Made by a program: the position numbers and the translations under genes. A stretch of 64,000 nt of DNA, taken from assembly GCF_000876015.1 (NCBI RefSeq), contig NZ_BBQM01000010.1, positions 1 through 64,000 on the forward strand. Reading direction: 5' to 3'. The notes under the pieces were generated by a model. It saw only the letters and a list, made by a program, of their open reading frames with translations. It had not been told where the DNA came from and made no database searches. Below, in pieces: positions 40,233 through 48,436 of the stretch (the stretch's first letter is position 1; each line of letters opens with the position of its first letter). This DNA is from Cupriavidus basilensis. Its GTDB lineage: Bacteria > Pseudomonadota > Gammaproteobacteria > Burkholderiales > Burkholderiaceae.

Positions 40233-42101
40233 CTAGGCCGGCGGCGCGGCGGGGGCGGCCTGCGTCGCCTGGGCGGCATCGCGGGCAGCGCGCCCGGCCA
40301 GCAGCACGCCCGCGCGGGCGCAGGCCGCGGCCAGCGTGTCGCAGCAGTTCTCGGGGCCCATGCGCTCCAGGAAGCCGGCGCGCCGCATCAGCGAGAACAC
40401 CTGCGCGGCGGCGTTGCACACCACCAGCGTGCCGCCGCGGCGCGCCAGCGTGCGGCGCAGCGCGTCGAGCGTGTCCAGCCCGGTGGTGTCCAGCGCCACC
40501 AGCTTGCCCACTTCCAGGATCAGCACCGCCGGCGCCGGCTGGCTGCGGTCGCGCGGGTCGATCAGCGCTTCCACCTTGTTGACCGCGCCGAAGAACAGCG
40601 CGCCGGTCATGCGGTAGGCCTGCACCTCGCCCGCCGGCAGCGCGCCGCCGGGCGCCGGCGGCAGCTCGGCCGGCGCGATCGGCTCGATCTGCGTCAGCGA
40701 GGCCATGCGGTAGATGAAGAACAGGCAGGCCAGCACCAGCCCCACCTGCACCGCCACGGTGAGGTCGAACACCACCGTCAGCACGAAGGTGCCGAGCATG
40801 ATGATGCGGTAGTTGTTGCTGAAGCGCTTGAGGTGCGCCAGCCCGAACACGTGCCATTCGCCCATGTTCCACGCCACGTAGAGCAGGATGGCGGCCAGCG
40901 TGGCCAGCGGGATGGCGCTGGCCAGCGGCGCCGCCGCCAGCATGATCACCAGCAGCGTGGCGGCGTGGATGATGCCGGCCACCGGCGTGCGTCCGCCGCT
41001 GCGCACGTTGGTGACGGTGCGGGCGATGGTGCCGGTGGCCGGCAGCCCGCCGAAGAACGGCGTGACGATGTTGGCGATGCCCTGCGCCATCAGTTCCTGG
41101 TTGGGGTCGTGGCGGTCGTCGATGAGGCTGTCGGCCACGCGCGCGCACAGCAGCGACTCGATCGCGCCGAGCAGCGCGATGGTCAGCGTGGGCGCCAGCA
41201 GCTGCTGCGCCAGCTGCCAGCTCAGGTGCGGCAGCGCGAACGGCGGCAGGCCCTGCGGGATGCCGCCGAAGCGCGTGCCGATGGTCTCCACCGGCAACTC
41301 CAGCAGCGCGTTGGCCGCGGTGGCCAGCACCAGCGCCACCACGGTGCCGGGCACCATCGACAGGACCCGGCTCCAGCGCCCGGGCGCGGCCGGCGGCTGC
41401 GCCGGCGCCGGCGCGGCATGCCGGCGCCGGTCCGCCAGCCGCGCGAGGCGCGACCAGCCCGCCACCACCGCCAGCGAGCCCAGCGCGAGCGCCACCGTGG
41501 GCCACGATATGGTCGGCAGCGCCTGGCCCAGCACGCGCATCTGCGAGAGGAAGTCGCCCGGCAGCTTGCCGGTGCGCAGGCCGAGGAAGTCGCCGATCTG
41601 CGACACCATGATCAGCACCGCGATGCCGTTGGTGAAGCCGATCACGATGGCCACCGGAATGAAGCGCACCAGCGTGCCGAGCCGGAACAGCCCCATCGCG
41701 AACAGCAGCATCCCCGCCAGGATGGTGGCGATCAGCAGGTTGGCCACGCCGTAGCGCGCCACGATGCCGTAGACGATGACGATGAAGGCGCCGGCGGGGC
41801 CGCCGATCTGCACCGGCGAGCCGCCCAGCGCGGCGATCAGGAAGCCGGCGATGATGGCGGTAAACAGGCCGGCCTGGGGCGGCAGGCCCGAGGCGATGGC
41901 GAAGGCCATCGCCAGCGGCAGCGCCACCACGCCCACGGTCAGGCCGGCGGCGAGGTCCTTGGCGAAGGTGGCGCGGTCGTAGTCCCGCAGGCTGTCGCGC
42001 AGGCGCGGGTGGAAGGCGGCGAGGGGAAAGGGCTGGCGCAGGCGTGGGCCGCTGCGCGGGGTACCGGCGACGGGAGCGTGGCCGGGAACGCTGTCGGGCA
42101 T
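40233..42101 (-). CDS. SulP family anion transporter with STAS domain
   Basis: 622 residues. About eleven membrane segments of the SulP type (LAAGLTVGVVALPLAMAFAIA, GPAGAFIVIVYG, GFTNGIAVLIM) end in a cytoplasmic STAS domain (VLILEVGKLVALDTTGLDTL). SulP proteins carry sulfate, bicarbonate or dicarboxylates; the substrate is not decidable here. I chose the ATG at 42101, which has GGAG 8 nt upstream, over a TTG further up. Its stop codon abuts that of the convergent lipoprotein gene. Confidence 0.9.
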   Translation of the reverse strand: MPDSVPGHAPVAGTPRSGPRLRQPFPLAAFHPRLRDSLRDYDRATFAKDLAAGLTVGVVALPLAMAFAIASGLPPQAGLFTAIIAGFLIAALGGSPVQIGGPAGAFIVIVYGIVARYGVANLLIATILAGMLLFAMGLFRLGTLVRFIPVAIVIGFTNGIAVLIMVSQIGDFLGLRTGKLPGDFLSQMRVLGQALPTISWPTVALALGSLAVVAGWSRLARLADRRRHAAPAPAQPPAAPGRWSRVLSMVPGTVVALVLATAANALLELPVETIGTRFGGIPQGLPPFALPHLSWQLAQQLLAPTLTIALLGAIESLLCARVADSLIDDRHDPNQELMAQGIANIVTPFFGGLPATGTIARTVTNVRSGGRTPVAGIIHAATLLVIMLAAAPLASAIPLATLAAILLYVAWNMGEWHVFGLAHLKRFSNNYRIIMLGTFVLTVVFDLTVAVQVGLVLACLFFIYRMASLTQIEPIAPAELPPAPGGALPAGEVQAYRMTGALFFGAVNKVEALIDPRDRSQPAPAVLILEVGKLVALDTTGLDTLDALRRTLARRGGTLVVCNAAAQVFSLMRRAGFLERMGPENCCDTLAAACARAGVLLAGRAARDAAQATQAAPAAPPA

Positions 42102-42245
42102 GCCAGGGACTCCATCAACGCCCTTGTCGGGCAGGAATGCAGTATGGGCTTGCCGGCGCGGTGTCGTCAATCGCCGGGGCCGGCCGCCGCGCGGCGGCCG
42201 GCCCGCGTGGCGCGCGGGCGCGCTCGCCTGCGCGCCCGCGCGCGC

Positions 42246-44312
42246 TCAGCGGATGCGCATGCCGGGCACGGCGCCGTCGTGCGGCTCCAGGATCCACAGG
42301 CCCGGCGTGGCCTTCTCGTCGGCGGCCGAGGCGGCCAGCACCATGCCTTCGGACAGGCCGAACTTCATCTTGCGCGGCGCCAGGTTGGCCACCATCACGG
42401 TCAGCTTGCCGACCAGCTGCTCGGGCGCGTAGGCCGACTGGATGCCGGAGAAGACGTTGCGGGTCTTGCCTTCGCCCGCGTCCAGCGTGAGCTGCAGCAG
42501 CTTGCTCGAGCCTTCCACCTTCTGGCAGGCCACGATCTTCGCCACGCGCAGGTCCACCTTGGCGAAGTCGTCGATGGTGATGGTCTCGGCGACCGGCTCG
42601 ATCGCGGCGGCGCCGGCATCGGCGCCGGCCGGCGCGGCGGCCTGCAGCGAGTCGCGGTTGGCGGCCAGCAGCGCGTCGACCTGCTTGGCGTCCACGCGCG
42701 TCATCAGGTGCGAGTACGGCTGCACCGGGCGCGCGGCGCTCAGCTGCTTGTCGATCGCGCGCCAGTCGAGCGGCTCGACGTTGAGGAAGCGCTCCACGCC
42801 GGCGGCCATCTGCGGCACCACCGGCTTGAGGTAGACGGTGAGCAGGCGGAACGCCTCGAGCGAGACCGAGCAGGCCGCGTGCAGGGCGGCGCGCCTGGCG
42901 TCGTCGCGCGCCAGTTCCCACGGCTTCTCGGTGTCGACGAAGGCGTTGACCGCGTCGGTCAGCTCCATCACCAGGCGCAGCGCCTTGCTGTACTCGCGGC
43001 TTTCATAAAGCTGCGCGACCTGCGGCGCGGCCTCGCGCAGCTGCTTGAGCAGCGGGTGCGCGAGCGCGGCCTCGTCCACCGCGCCGTCGAAGCGCTTGAC
43101 CAGGAAGCCGGCGGCGCGGCTGGCGATGTTGACGTACTTGCCGATCAGGTCGCTGTTGACGCGCGCGATGAAGTCCTCGAGGTTCAGGTCGAGGTCTTCC
43201 ATGCTGGCGTTGAGCTTGGCGGCGAAGTAGTAGCGCAGCCATTCCGGGTTCATGCCGGTGTCGATGTAGCTCTGCGCGGTGATGAAGGTGCCGCGCGACT
43301 TGCTCATCTTGGCGCCGTCCACGGTCAGGAAGCCGTGGGCGAACACGTTGGTCGGCGTGCGGTGGCCCGAGAAGCGCAGCATGGCCGGCCAGAACAGCGT
43401 GTGGAAGTAGAGGATGTCCTTGCCGATGAAGTGGTACTGCTCGGCGGTGGAGTGCGGGCCGACCCAGGCGTCGAAGTCGATGCCTTTCTTTTCGGCCAGG
43501 TTCTTGAAGCTGGCGTAGTAGCCGATCGGCGCGTCCAGCCACACGTAGAAGTACTTGCCGGGCGCGCCCGGGATCTCGAAGCCGAAGTAGGGCGCGTCGC
43601 GCGAGATGTCCCAGTCCGACAGCGTGGAAGCCTCGCCCTCGGCGCCGAGCCATTCCTGCATCTTGTTGGCGGCTTCCGGCTGGGCCAGGTCGGCCACCCA
43701 CTCGCGCAGGAAGGTCTCGCAGCGCGGGTCGGACAGCTTGAAGAAGTAGTGGGCCGACGACTTGCGCACCGGCGTGGCGCCCGATACCACCGAGTACGGG
43801 TTCTTCAGGTCGGTGGGCGCGTAGGTGGTGCCGCACACCTCGCAGGAATCGCCGTACTGGTCCTTGGCGCCGCATTTCGGGCACTCGCCCTTGATGAAGC
43901 GGTCCGGCAGGAACATGTTCTTGACCGGGTCGTAGAACTGCTCGACCTCGCGCTCGGCGATCAGGTCCTCGGCCTTCAGCGCCAGGTAGATCTTCTCGGA
44001 AAGCTGCTTGTTCTCGTCCGAGTCGGTGCTGTAGTAGTTGTCGAACGACACCAGGAAGCTGTCGAAATCGCGCTTGTGCTCGCTCCAGACGCGGTCGATC
44101 AGCTGCTTGGGGGTGATGCCTTCCTTCTCGGCGCGCAGCATCACGGGCGTGCCGTGCGTGTCGTCGGCGCCCACGTAGTAGACCTCGTTGCCCATCATGC
44201 GCTGGAAGCGCACCCAGATGTCGGTCTGGATGTACTCCACCAGGTGGCCGATGTGGATCTGGCCGTTGGCGTATGGCAGGGCAGAGGTGACGAGGATGCG
44301 ACGTGCGGTCAT
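42246..44312 (-). CDS. metG: methionyl-tRNA synthetase
   Basis: 688 residues, class I synthetase. HIGH is at residues 20-23 and KMSKS at 335-339, and a zinc knuckle ([13 protein letters not shown]) occurs near residue 145. The C-terminal ~110 residues are the tRNA-binding OB-fold ([23 protein letters not shown]) used for dimerisation. Essential for translation. Upstream, 44313-44509 holds only its promoter region. Confidence 0.97.
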   Translation of the reverse strand: MTARRILVTSALPYANGQIHIGHLVEYIQTDIWVRFQRMMGNEVYYVGADDTHGTPVMLRAEKEGITPKQLIDRVWSEHKRDFDSFLVSFDNYYSTDSDENKQLSEKIYLALKAEDLIAEREVEQFYDPVKNMFLPDRFIKGECPKCGAKDQYGDSCEVCGTTYAPTDLKNPYSVVSGATPVRKSSAHYFFKLSDPRCETFLREWVADLAQPEAANKMQEWLGAEGEASTLSDWDISRDAPYFGFEIPGAPGKYFYVWLDAPIGYYASFKNLAEKKGIDFDAWVGPHSTAEQYHFIGKDILYFHTLFWPAMLRFSGHRTPTNVFAHGFLTVDGAKMSKSRGTFITAQSYIDTGMNPEWLRYYFAAKLNASMEDLDLNLEDFIARVNSDLIGKYVNIASRAAGFLVKRFDGAVDEAALAHPLLKQLREAAPQVAQLYESREYSKALRLVMELTDAVNAFVDTEKPWELARDDARRAALHAACSVSLEAFRLLTVYLKPVVPQMAAGVERFLNVEPLDWRAIDKQLSAARPVQPYSHLMTRVDAKQVDALLAANRDSLQAAAPAGADAGAAAIEPVAETITIDDFAKVDLRVAKIVACQKVEGSSKLLQLTLDAGEGKTRNVFSGIQSAYAPEQLVGKLTVMVANLAPRKMKFGLSEGMVLAASAADEKATPGLWILEPHDGAVPGMRIR

Positions 44313-44509
44313 GGATGGTGCCGGTCAGGGGTAAACGGGGAAAGCGGGCACGCGCGGCGGGAGGCCGGCGCGCACCGTGAGACGGCTATTCTAGCAAGCG
44401 GGGCCGCAGGCGCGGGTGGCGCGCGGCGGACCGGTGGCGGACAGGACGGCGGCGGGGAGGGCCGGCGCGGCTTCGTGGTGACTTATATGCCACTTGGAGG
44501 GCTGCGGGC

Positions 44510-44536
44510 AAAAAAAGCGCCGGTCAGAACCGGCGC
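44510..44536 (-). terminator. rho-independent terminator of the OmpA-type gene
   Basis: GCGCCGGT and ACCGGCGC form an 8-bp stem at 44517-44536 with a 4-nt loop. On the minus strand seven T residues (44516-44510) follow. It lies about 105 bp past the stop of the OmpA-type gene and upstream of metG. Confidence 0.85.
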
Positions 44537-44642
44537 AGCTTTCCACAACGGAAAAGGAGGAGAAATCAGGTACCGCCCGGGAGGTCAGTCACCCATCGCG
44601 AGCCAGCAACGGTGACAAGCGGTACCTGTTTCTATGACTGCA

Positions 44643-45275
44643 TCACCCTTGAATTGGTTTCAAAAAAATTTCCACGCGGCGATTCTGCGCGCGTCCCGCC
44701 TCGGTCGCGTTGTCCGCGATCGGCTGCGTCTGCCCGCGGCCCTCGGCCGCCAGGCGGTTGCGCGCGACGCCGCGGTCACCCAGGTAGCCGGCCACGCTCT
44801 GCGCGCGGCGCTGCGACAACTGCATGTTGTAGCTCGGGTTGCCGGTGCTGTCGGTATGGCCGACCACGGTGGCGGCCACGTCCGGATGCTGGTTGAGGGT
44901 CTGGGAGACCTGGTCGAGCACCGCGCGGAACGACGGCTTGATGGTCGAGCTGTCCGTGTCGAACGTCACCTGGCTCGGGATGTTCACCTTCAGCGAGCCG
45001 TCCGGCTGCTCGGTGATCTGCGTGCCGGTGCCGGCCGTGTCCTTGTTCAGCTTGCCGCGGATCGCGTTCCAGTTGTAGCCGGTGGCGCCGCCCAGGGCGC
45101 CGCCCACCGCCGCGCCGACCAGCGTGCCGGTGGTGTTGCCGCCGATCAGGTTGCCCAGCCCGGCGCCGACCGCGGCACCCACGCCGGTGCCGACCGCGGT
45201 CTGGGTGCCTTGTTCGGTGGCGCAGCCGGCAGCGAGCACGGCGACGGTGGCGAGGCTGACGAGCTTGAGTTTCAT
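44643..45275 (-). CDS. OmpA-family lipoprotein
   Basis: 210 residues. Signal peptide with lipobox LAAGC, then a Gly/Ala-rich hydrophobic segment typical of glycine-zipper (YMGG-like) domains, then an OmpA C-terminal peptidoglycan-binding domain: FDTDSSTIKP, VVGHTDSTGNPSYNMQLSQRRAQSV, NRRVEIFL. It should tether the outer membrane to peptidoglycan. AAGGAGAAAG precedes the ATG. The 305 bp between it and apbC carry divergent promoters, including TACAAT at 45408-45413. Confidence 0.93.
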   Translation of the reverse strand: MKLKLVSLATVAVLAAGCATEQGTQTAVGTGVGAAVGAGLGNLIGGNTTGTLVGAAVGGALGGATGYNWNAIRGKLNKDTAGTGTQITEQPDGSLKVNIPSQVTFDTDSSTIKPSFRAVLDQVSQTLNQHPDVAATVVGHTDSTGNPSYNMQLSQRRAQSVAGYLGDRGVARNRLAAEGRGQTQPIADNATEAGRAQNRRVEIFLKPIQG

Positions 45276-45580
45276 GCTTTCTCCTTCAGGACGAATCGTT
45301 GTTGGCTGGTTTTTTGACACGGTGCGCACCACAACGCTAGAAATAACGCGGAAGGCACGTGAATACAAGTATCCGGCGGTCCGCGCCGGGCGGCGTTTCT
45401 GGCGCACTACAATAAGGACATGAAGCCGGGCGCACAAGCGCAAGCCTGTGACAGTTGTAAGTGCGTGTAATTCCATGCGCGGCGCATGGGCTTGTCGGCC
45501 GCGCGCCACCCTCGGCGGGCGCGTGGTCCATACTTTGATACAGTACGCGCCTTCCCCCACATCCAGCAGCGGAGATTGTC

Positions 45581-46669
45581 TTGAGCCTCACCATCGACCA
45601 GGTTACCGAAGTCCTGCGCACCGTGATCGACCCGAACACGGGCCGGGATCTGGTGTCCACCCGCTCGGCGCGCAACGTGCGCGTCGATGGCGGCGACGTG
45701 TCGCTGGAAGTGGAACTGGGTTATCCCGGCAAGAGCCAGCTCGAGCCGATCCGCCAGGCGGTGCTTGCTGCGTTGCAGCAAATCCCGGGCCTGGCCAATG
45801 CCAGCGTGACCGTGACCAGCAAGATCGTGTCGCACGCGGTGCAGCGCGGCGTCAAGCTGCTGCCCGGCGTCAAGAACGTGATCGCCGTGGCTTCCGGCAA
45901 GGGCGGCGTGGGCAAGTCCACCACCGCCGTCAACCTGGCGCTGGCGCTGTCCGCCGAGGGCGCGCGCGTGGGCATGCTCGACGCCGACATCTATGGCCCC
46001 AGCCTGCCGATGATGCTCGGCATCACCGGCCGGCCCGAGTCGTCGGACGGCCAGACGATGGAGCCGCTCGAAGGCCACGGCCTGCAGGCCAACTCGATCG
46101 GCTTCCTGATCGAGCAGGACAACCCGATGGTGTGGCGCGGCCCGATGGTGACCTCGGCGCTGGAGCAACTGCTGCGCCAGACCAACTGGCATGACCTCGA
46201 CTACCTGATCGTCGACATGCCGCCGGGCACCGGCGACATCCAGCTCACGCTGTCGCAGAAGGTGCCCGTCACCGGCGCGGTGATCGTCACCACGCCGCAG
46301 GACATCGCGCTGCTGGACGCCAAGAAGGGCCTCAAGATGTTCGAGAAGGTGGGCATTCCCATCCTCGGCATCGTCGAGAACATGGCGGTCTACTGCTGCC
46401 CGAACTGCGGCCACGTCGAACATATCTTCGGCGAGGGCGGCGGCGAGAAGATGTGCGAGGACTACCACGTGGACCTGCTCGGCAGCATGCCGCTGAACCG
46501 CTCGATCCGCGAGCAGGCCGACACCGGCCGCCCGACCGTGGTGGCCGATCCCGACAGCCCGGTGGCCGAGCTGTACCGGGCGATGGCGCGCAAGGTGGCG
46601 GTCAAGGTGGCCGACCGCGCGCGCGACATGAGCAGCAAGTTCCCCAGCATCGTGGTGCAGAACACCTGA
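45581..46669 (+). CDS. apbC: Mrp/ApbC iron-sulfur cluster carrier ATPase
   Basis: 362 residues. N-terminal DUF59/MIP18-like domain (residues 1-85), then the ATPase with deviant Walker A GKGGVGKS at residues 106-113 and a CxxC pair in YCCPNCGH near residue 273. It holds and hands over Fe-S clusters in the cytoplasm. The start is a TTG at 45581, supported by GGAGA 5 nt upstream and by the family N-terminus (MSLTIDQVTEVL); no ATG or GTG is nearby in frame. Confidence 0.93.
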   Translation: MSLTIDQVTEVLRTVIDPNTGRDLVSTRSARNVRVDGGDVSLEVELGYPGKSQLEPIRQAVLAALQQIPGLANASVTVTSKIVSHAVQRGVKLLPGVKNVIAVASGKGGVGKSTTAVNLALALSAEGARVGMLDADIYGPSLPMMLGITGRPESSDGQTMEPLEGHGLQANSIGFLIEQDNPMVWRGPMVTSALEQLLRQTNWHDLDYLIVDMPPGTGDIQLTLSQKVPVTGAVIVTTPQDIALLDAKKGLKMFEKVGIPILGIVENMAVYCCPNCGHVEHIFGEGGGEKMCEDYHVDLLGSMPLNRSIREQADTGRPTVVADPDSPVAELYRAMARKVAVKVADRARDMSSKFPSIVVQNT

Positions 46670-46789
46670 GCGGCGCCCGGCGGGCCGGCCCGGGCGGGCG
46701 TCCGCCGCCGTCCGTCGCTTGCCCGCCACCTGCCCGCCGGCGCGCGCCATCGGGCGGCAAACTCTCGCCGGCACGTCACATTGCGGCGG

Positions 46790-46795
46790 TACAAT
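46790..46795 (+). promoter_or_regulatory. candidate -10 box of sodC
   Basis: TACAAT lies 32 nt upstream of the sodC start, with GAGAGGAGG in between as ribosome binding site. No strong -35 is visible. Confidence 0.45.
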
Positions 46796-46827
46796 CGGCC
46801 GCACAACACCGTGAGAGGAGGTTCTGC

Positions 46828-47352
46828 ATGAAGCATGTACGCGTACTTTTCTGCCTGGCGGCAGTGGGCGCCCTGGCCGGCTGCGGCAGCATGGACATCG
46901 GCGGCGACAGCGCCGTGGCCAAGCTCGACGCCAAGAGCGGCACCGCCACGCAAGGCACCGTGACCTTCACCCAGCGCGGCGACCGCGTGCTGGTCAAGGC
47001 CGACGTGAGCGGCCTGCCGCCCAACACCGAACACGGCTTCCACGTGCACGAGAAGGGCGATTGCTCGAGCCCCGATGCCATGAGCGCCGGCGGCCATTTC
47101 AACCCGACCGGCAAGCCGCACGGCTCGATGTCGATGCCCGACCACCATGCCGGCGACATCAACAACCTGCGGGCGGACGCCAGCGGGCGCGCCCAGGCCA
47201 GCTTCGAGCTGACCGGCGTGACCGTGGCCCCCGGCCCCACCAGCGTGGTCGGCCGCGCCGTGGTGGTGCACAAGGACCCGGACGACTACCGCACCCAGCC
47301 GACCGGCAACTCCGGCGGGCGCGTCGCCTGCGGCGTCATCGCCAAATCCTGA
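46828..47352 (+). CDS. sodC: periplasmic Cu/Zn superoxide dismutase (lipoprotein)
   Basis: 174 residues. A signal peptide ends in the lipobox ALAGC. Copper and zinc ligands are visible in HGFHVHEKGDC, GGHFNPTGKPHG and MPDHHAGDI, and in VVVHKDPDDY; the disulfide partner is in GGRVACGVIAKS. It dismutes superoxide in the periplasm. GAGAGGAGG precedes the ATG closely. It is 158 bp past apbC with its own promoter candidate. Confidence 0.95.
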   Translation: MKHVRVLFCLAAVGALAGCGSMDIGGDSAVAKLDAKSGTATQGTVTFTQRGDRVLVKADVSGLPPNTEHGFHVHEKGDCSSPDAMSAGGHFNPTGKPHGSMSMPDHHAGDINNLRADASGRAQASFELTGVTVAPGPTSVVGRAVVVHKDPDDYRTQPTGNSGGRVACGVIAKS

Positions 47353-47472
47353 CGGGCGGGCACGGGAAGCGGGGCGCGCCGTCCCGGCTTCCCGCGCCGC
47401 TCCCCGCGCCGTCCACAGTCGCTCACGGCCGCTCCCGGCCGGTCTTCCGGTCCGGTCCTGGCCTGGTTCCGG

Positions 47473-47527
47473 CCTGATCCGAGCCCGATCCGGGCCCGAT
47501 CCGGGCCCGATTGGCGCCTGATTCCAC
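47473..47527. repeat. five tandem 11-bp units in the sodC-dcd space
   Basis: The units CCTGATCCGAG, CCCGATCCGGG (twice), CCCGATTGGCG and CCTGATTCCAC follow one another from 47473 to 47527. The period of 11 bp is about one helical turn. The sequence from 47353 to 47472 around it is GC-rich with no gene. Confidence 0.75.
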
Positions 47528-47557
47528 TCCGGCTCACTTCCCCGATGCCCGCGCGCC

Positions 47558-47584
47558 GGAAGCGCTTCCGATTGGTTGTACAAT
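47558..47584 (+). promoter_or_regulatory. palindrome and -10 box upstream of dcd
   Basis: GGAAGCGCTTCC (47558-47569) is a perfect 12-bp palindrome placed about where a -35 box would be, followed 9 bp later by TACAAT (47579-47584). It could be the dcd promoter with an operator. The dcd ATG is about 130 bp further. Confidence 0.4.
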
Positions 47585-47715
47585 GCGGGCCATCGCGAGG
47601 CCCCGGCAGGTCCGGCGTGCCGTGAGCAAATGCGAGCAGCGTTCCCGGCTGCCCGGCGCGGCAACGCCGCCGGCCGCGCCCGAGCCTGCCCGCATTTGTT
47701 CATCCCGGTACCCAT

Positions 47716-48282
47716 ATGAGCATCAAATCCGACAAGTGGATCCGCCGCATGGCGGAGCAGCACGCCATGATCGAGCCGTTCGAGCCCGGCCAGGTACGGG
47801 AGTCCGACGGCCGCAAGATCGTTTCCTACGGCACCTCGAGCTACGGCTACGACATCCGCTGCGCCGACGAATTCAAGATCTTCACCAACATCAACAGCAC
47901 CATCGTCGATCCCAAGAACTTCGACGAGAAGTCCTTCGTCGACTTCAAGGGCGACGTCTGCATCATCCCGCCCAACTCGTTCGCGCTGGCGCGCACGATG
48001 GAGTATTTCCGCATCCCGCGCAGCGTGCTGACCATCTGCCTGGGCAAGAGCACCTACGCGCGCTGCGGCATCATCGTCAACGTGACCCCGTTCGAGCCGG
48101 AATGGGAAGGCTATGTCACGCTGGAGTTCTCCAACACCACGCCGCTGCCCGCCAAGATCTACGCCGGCGAGGGCTGCGCCCAGGTGCTGTTCTTCGAAAG
48201 CGACGAGATCTGCGAGACTTCCTATGCCGACCGCGGCGGGAAGTACCAGGGCCAGCACGGTGTCACACTGCCGAAGACCTGA
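47716..48282 (+). CDS. dcd: dCTP deaminase
   Basis: 188 residues, the standard length. [41 protein letters not shown] and [18 protein letters not shown] are family motifs of the trimeric dUTPase fold; the glutamate in [10 protein letters not shown] is catalytic. It deaminates dCTP to dUTP, the precursor of dTMP. The ATG at 47716 begins the conserved [13 protein letters not shown]. Confidence 0.97.
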   Translation: MSIKSDKWIRRMAEQHAMIEPFEPGQVRESDGRKIVSYGTSSYGYDIRCADEFKIFTNINSTIVDPKNFDEKSFVDFKGDVCIIPPNSFALARTMEYFRIPRSVLTICLGKSTYARCGIIVNVTPFEPEWEGYVTLEFSNTTPLPAKIYAGEGCAQVLFFESDEICETSYADRGGKYQGQHGVTLPKT

Positions 48283-48361
48283 TCGCTTTACAATGCGCGC
48301 GTCGCGGCATGCGCCGGCTCCCGAGTGAGCGCCGGCGGGCCGCGCGCCAAGCCCGAACGTC

Positions 48362-48407
48362 GAGCCACATGCCGCCCAGGGGAGAGCGTCCCCGGGCCAT
48401 GTGGCTC
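48362..48407 (+). promoter_or_regulatory. long hairpin in the leader of the amino acid decarboxylase gene
   Basis: GAGCCACATG (48362-48371) and CATGTGGCTC (48398-48407) are exact inverse complements. Inside, GGGGA and TCCCC close a second stem around GAGCG, flanked by GCCC/GGGC pairs. The structure ends 29 nt before the gene's ATG. No T-run follows, so it is not a standard terminator. Confidence 0.6.
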
Positions 48408-48436
48408 AAGTCCTTCCTGCCGTCCAAGGATGCCCT

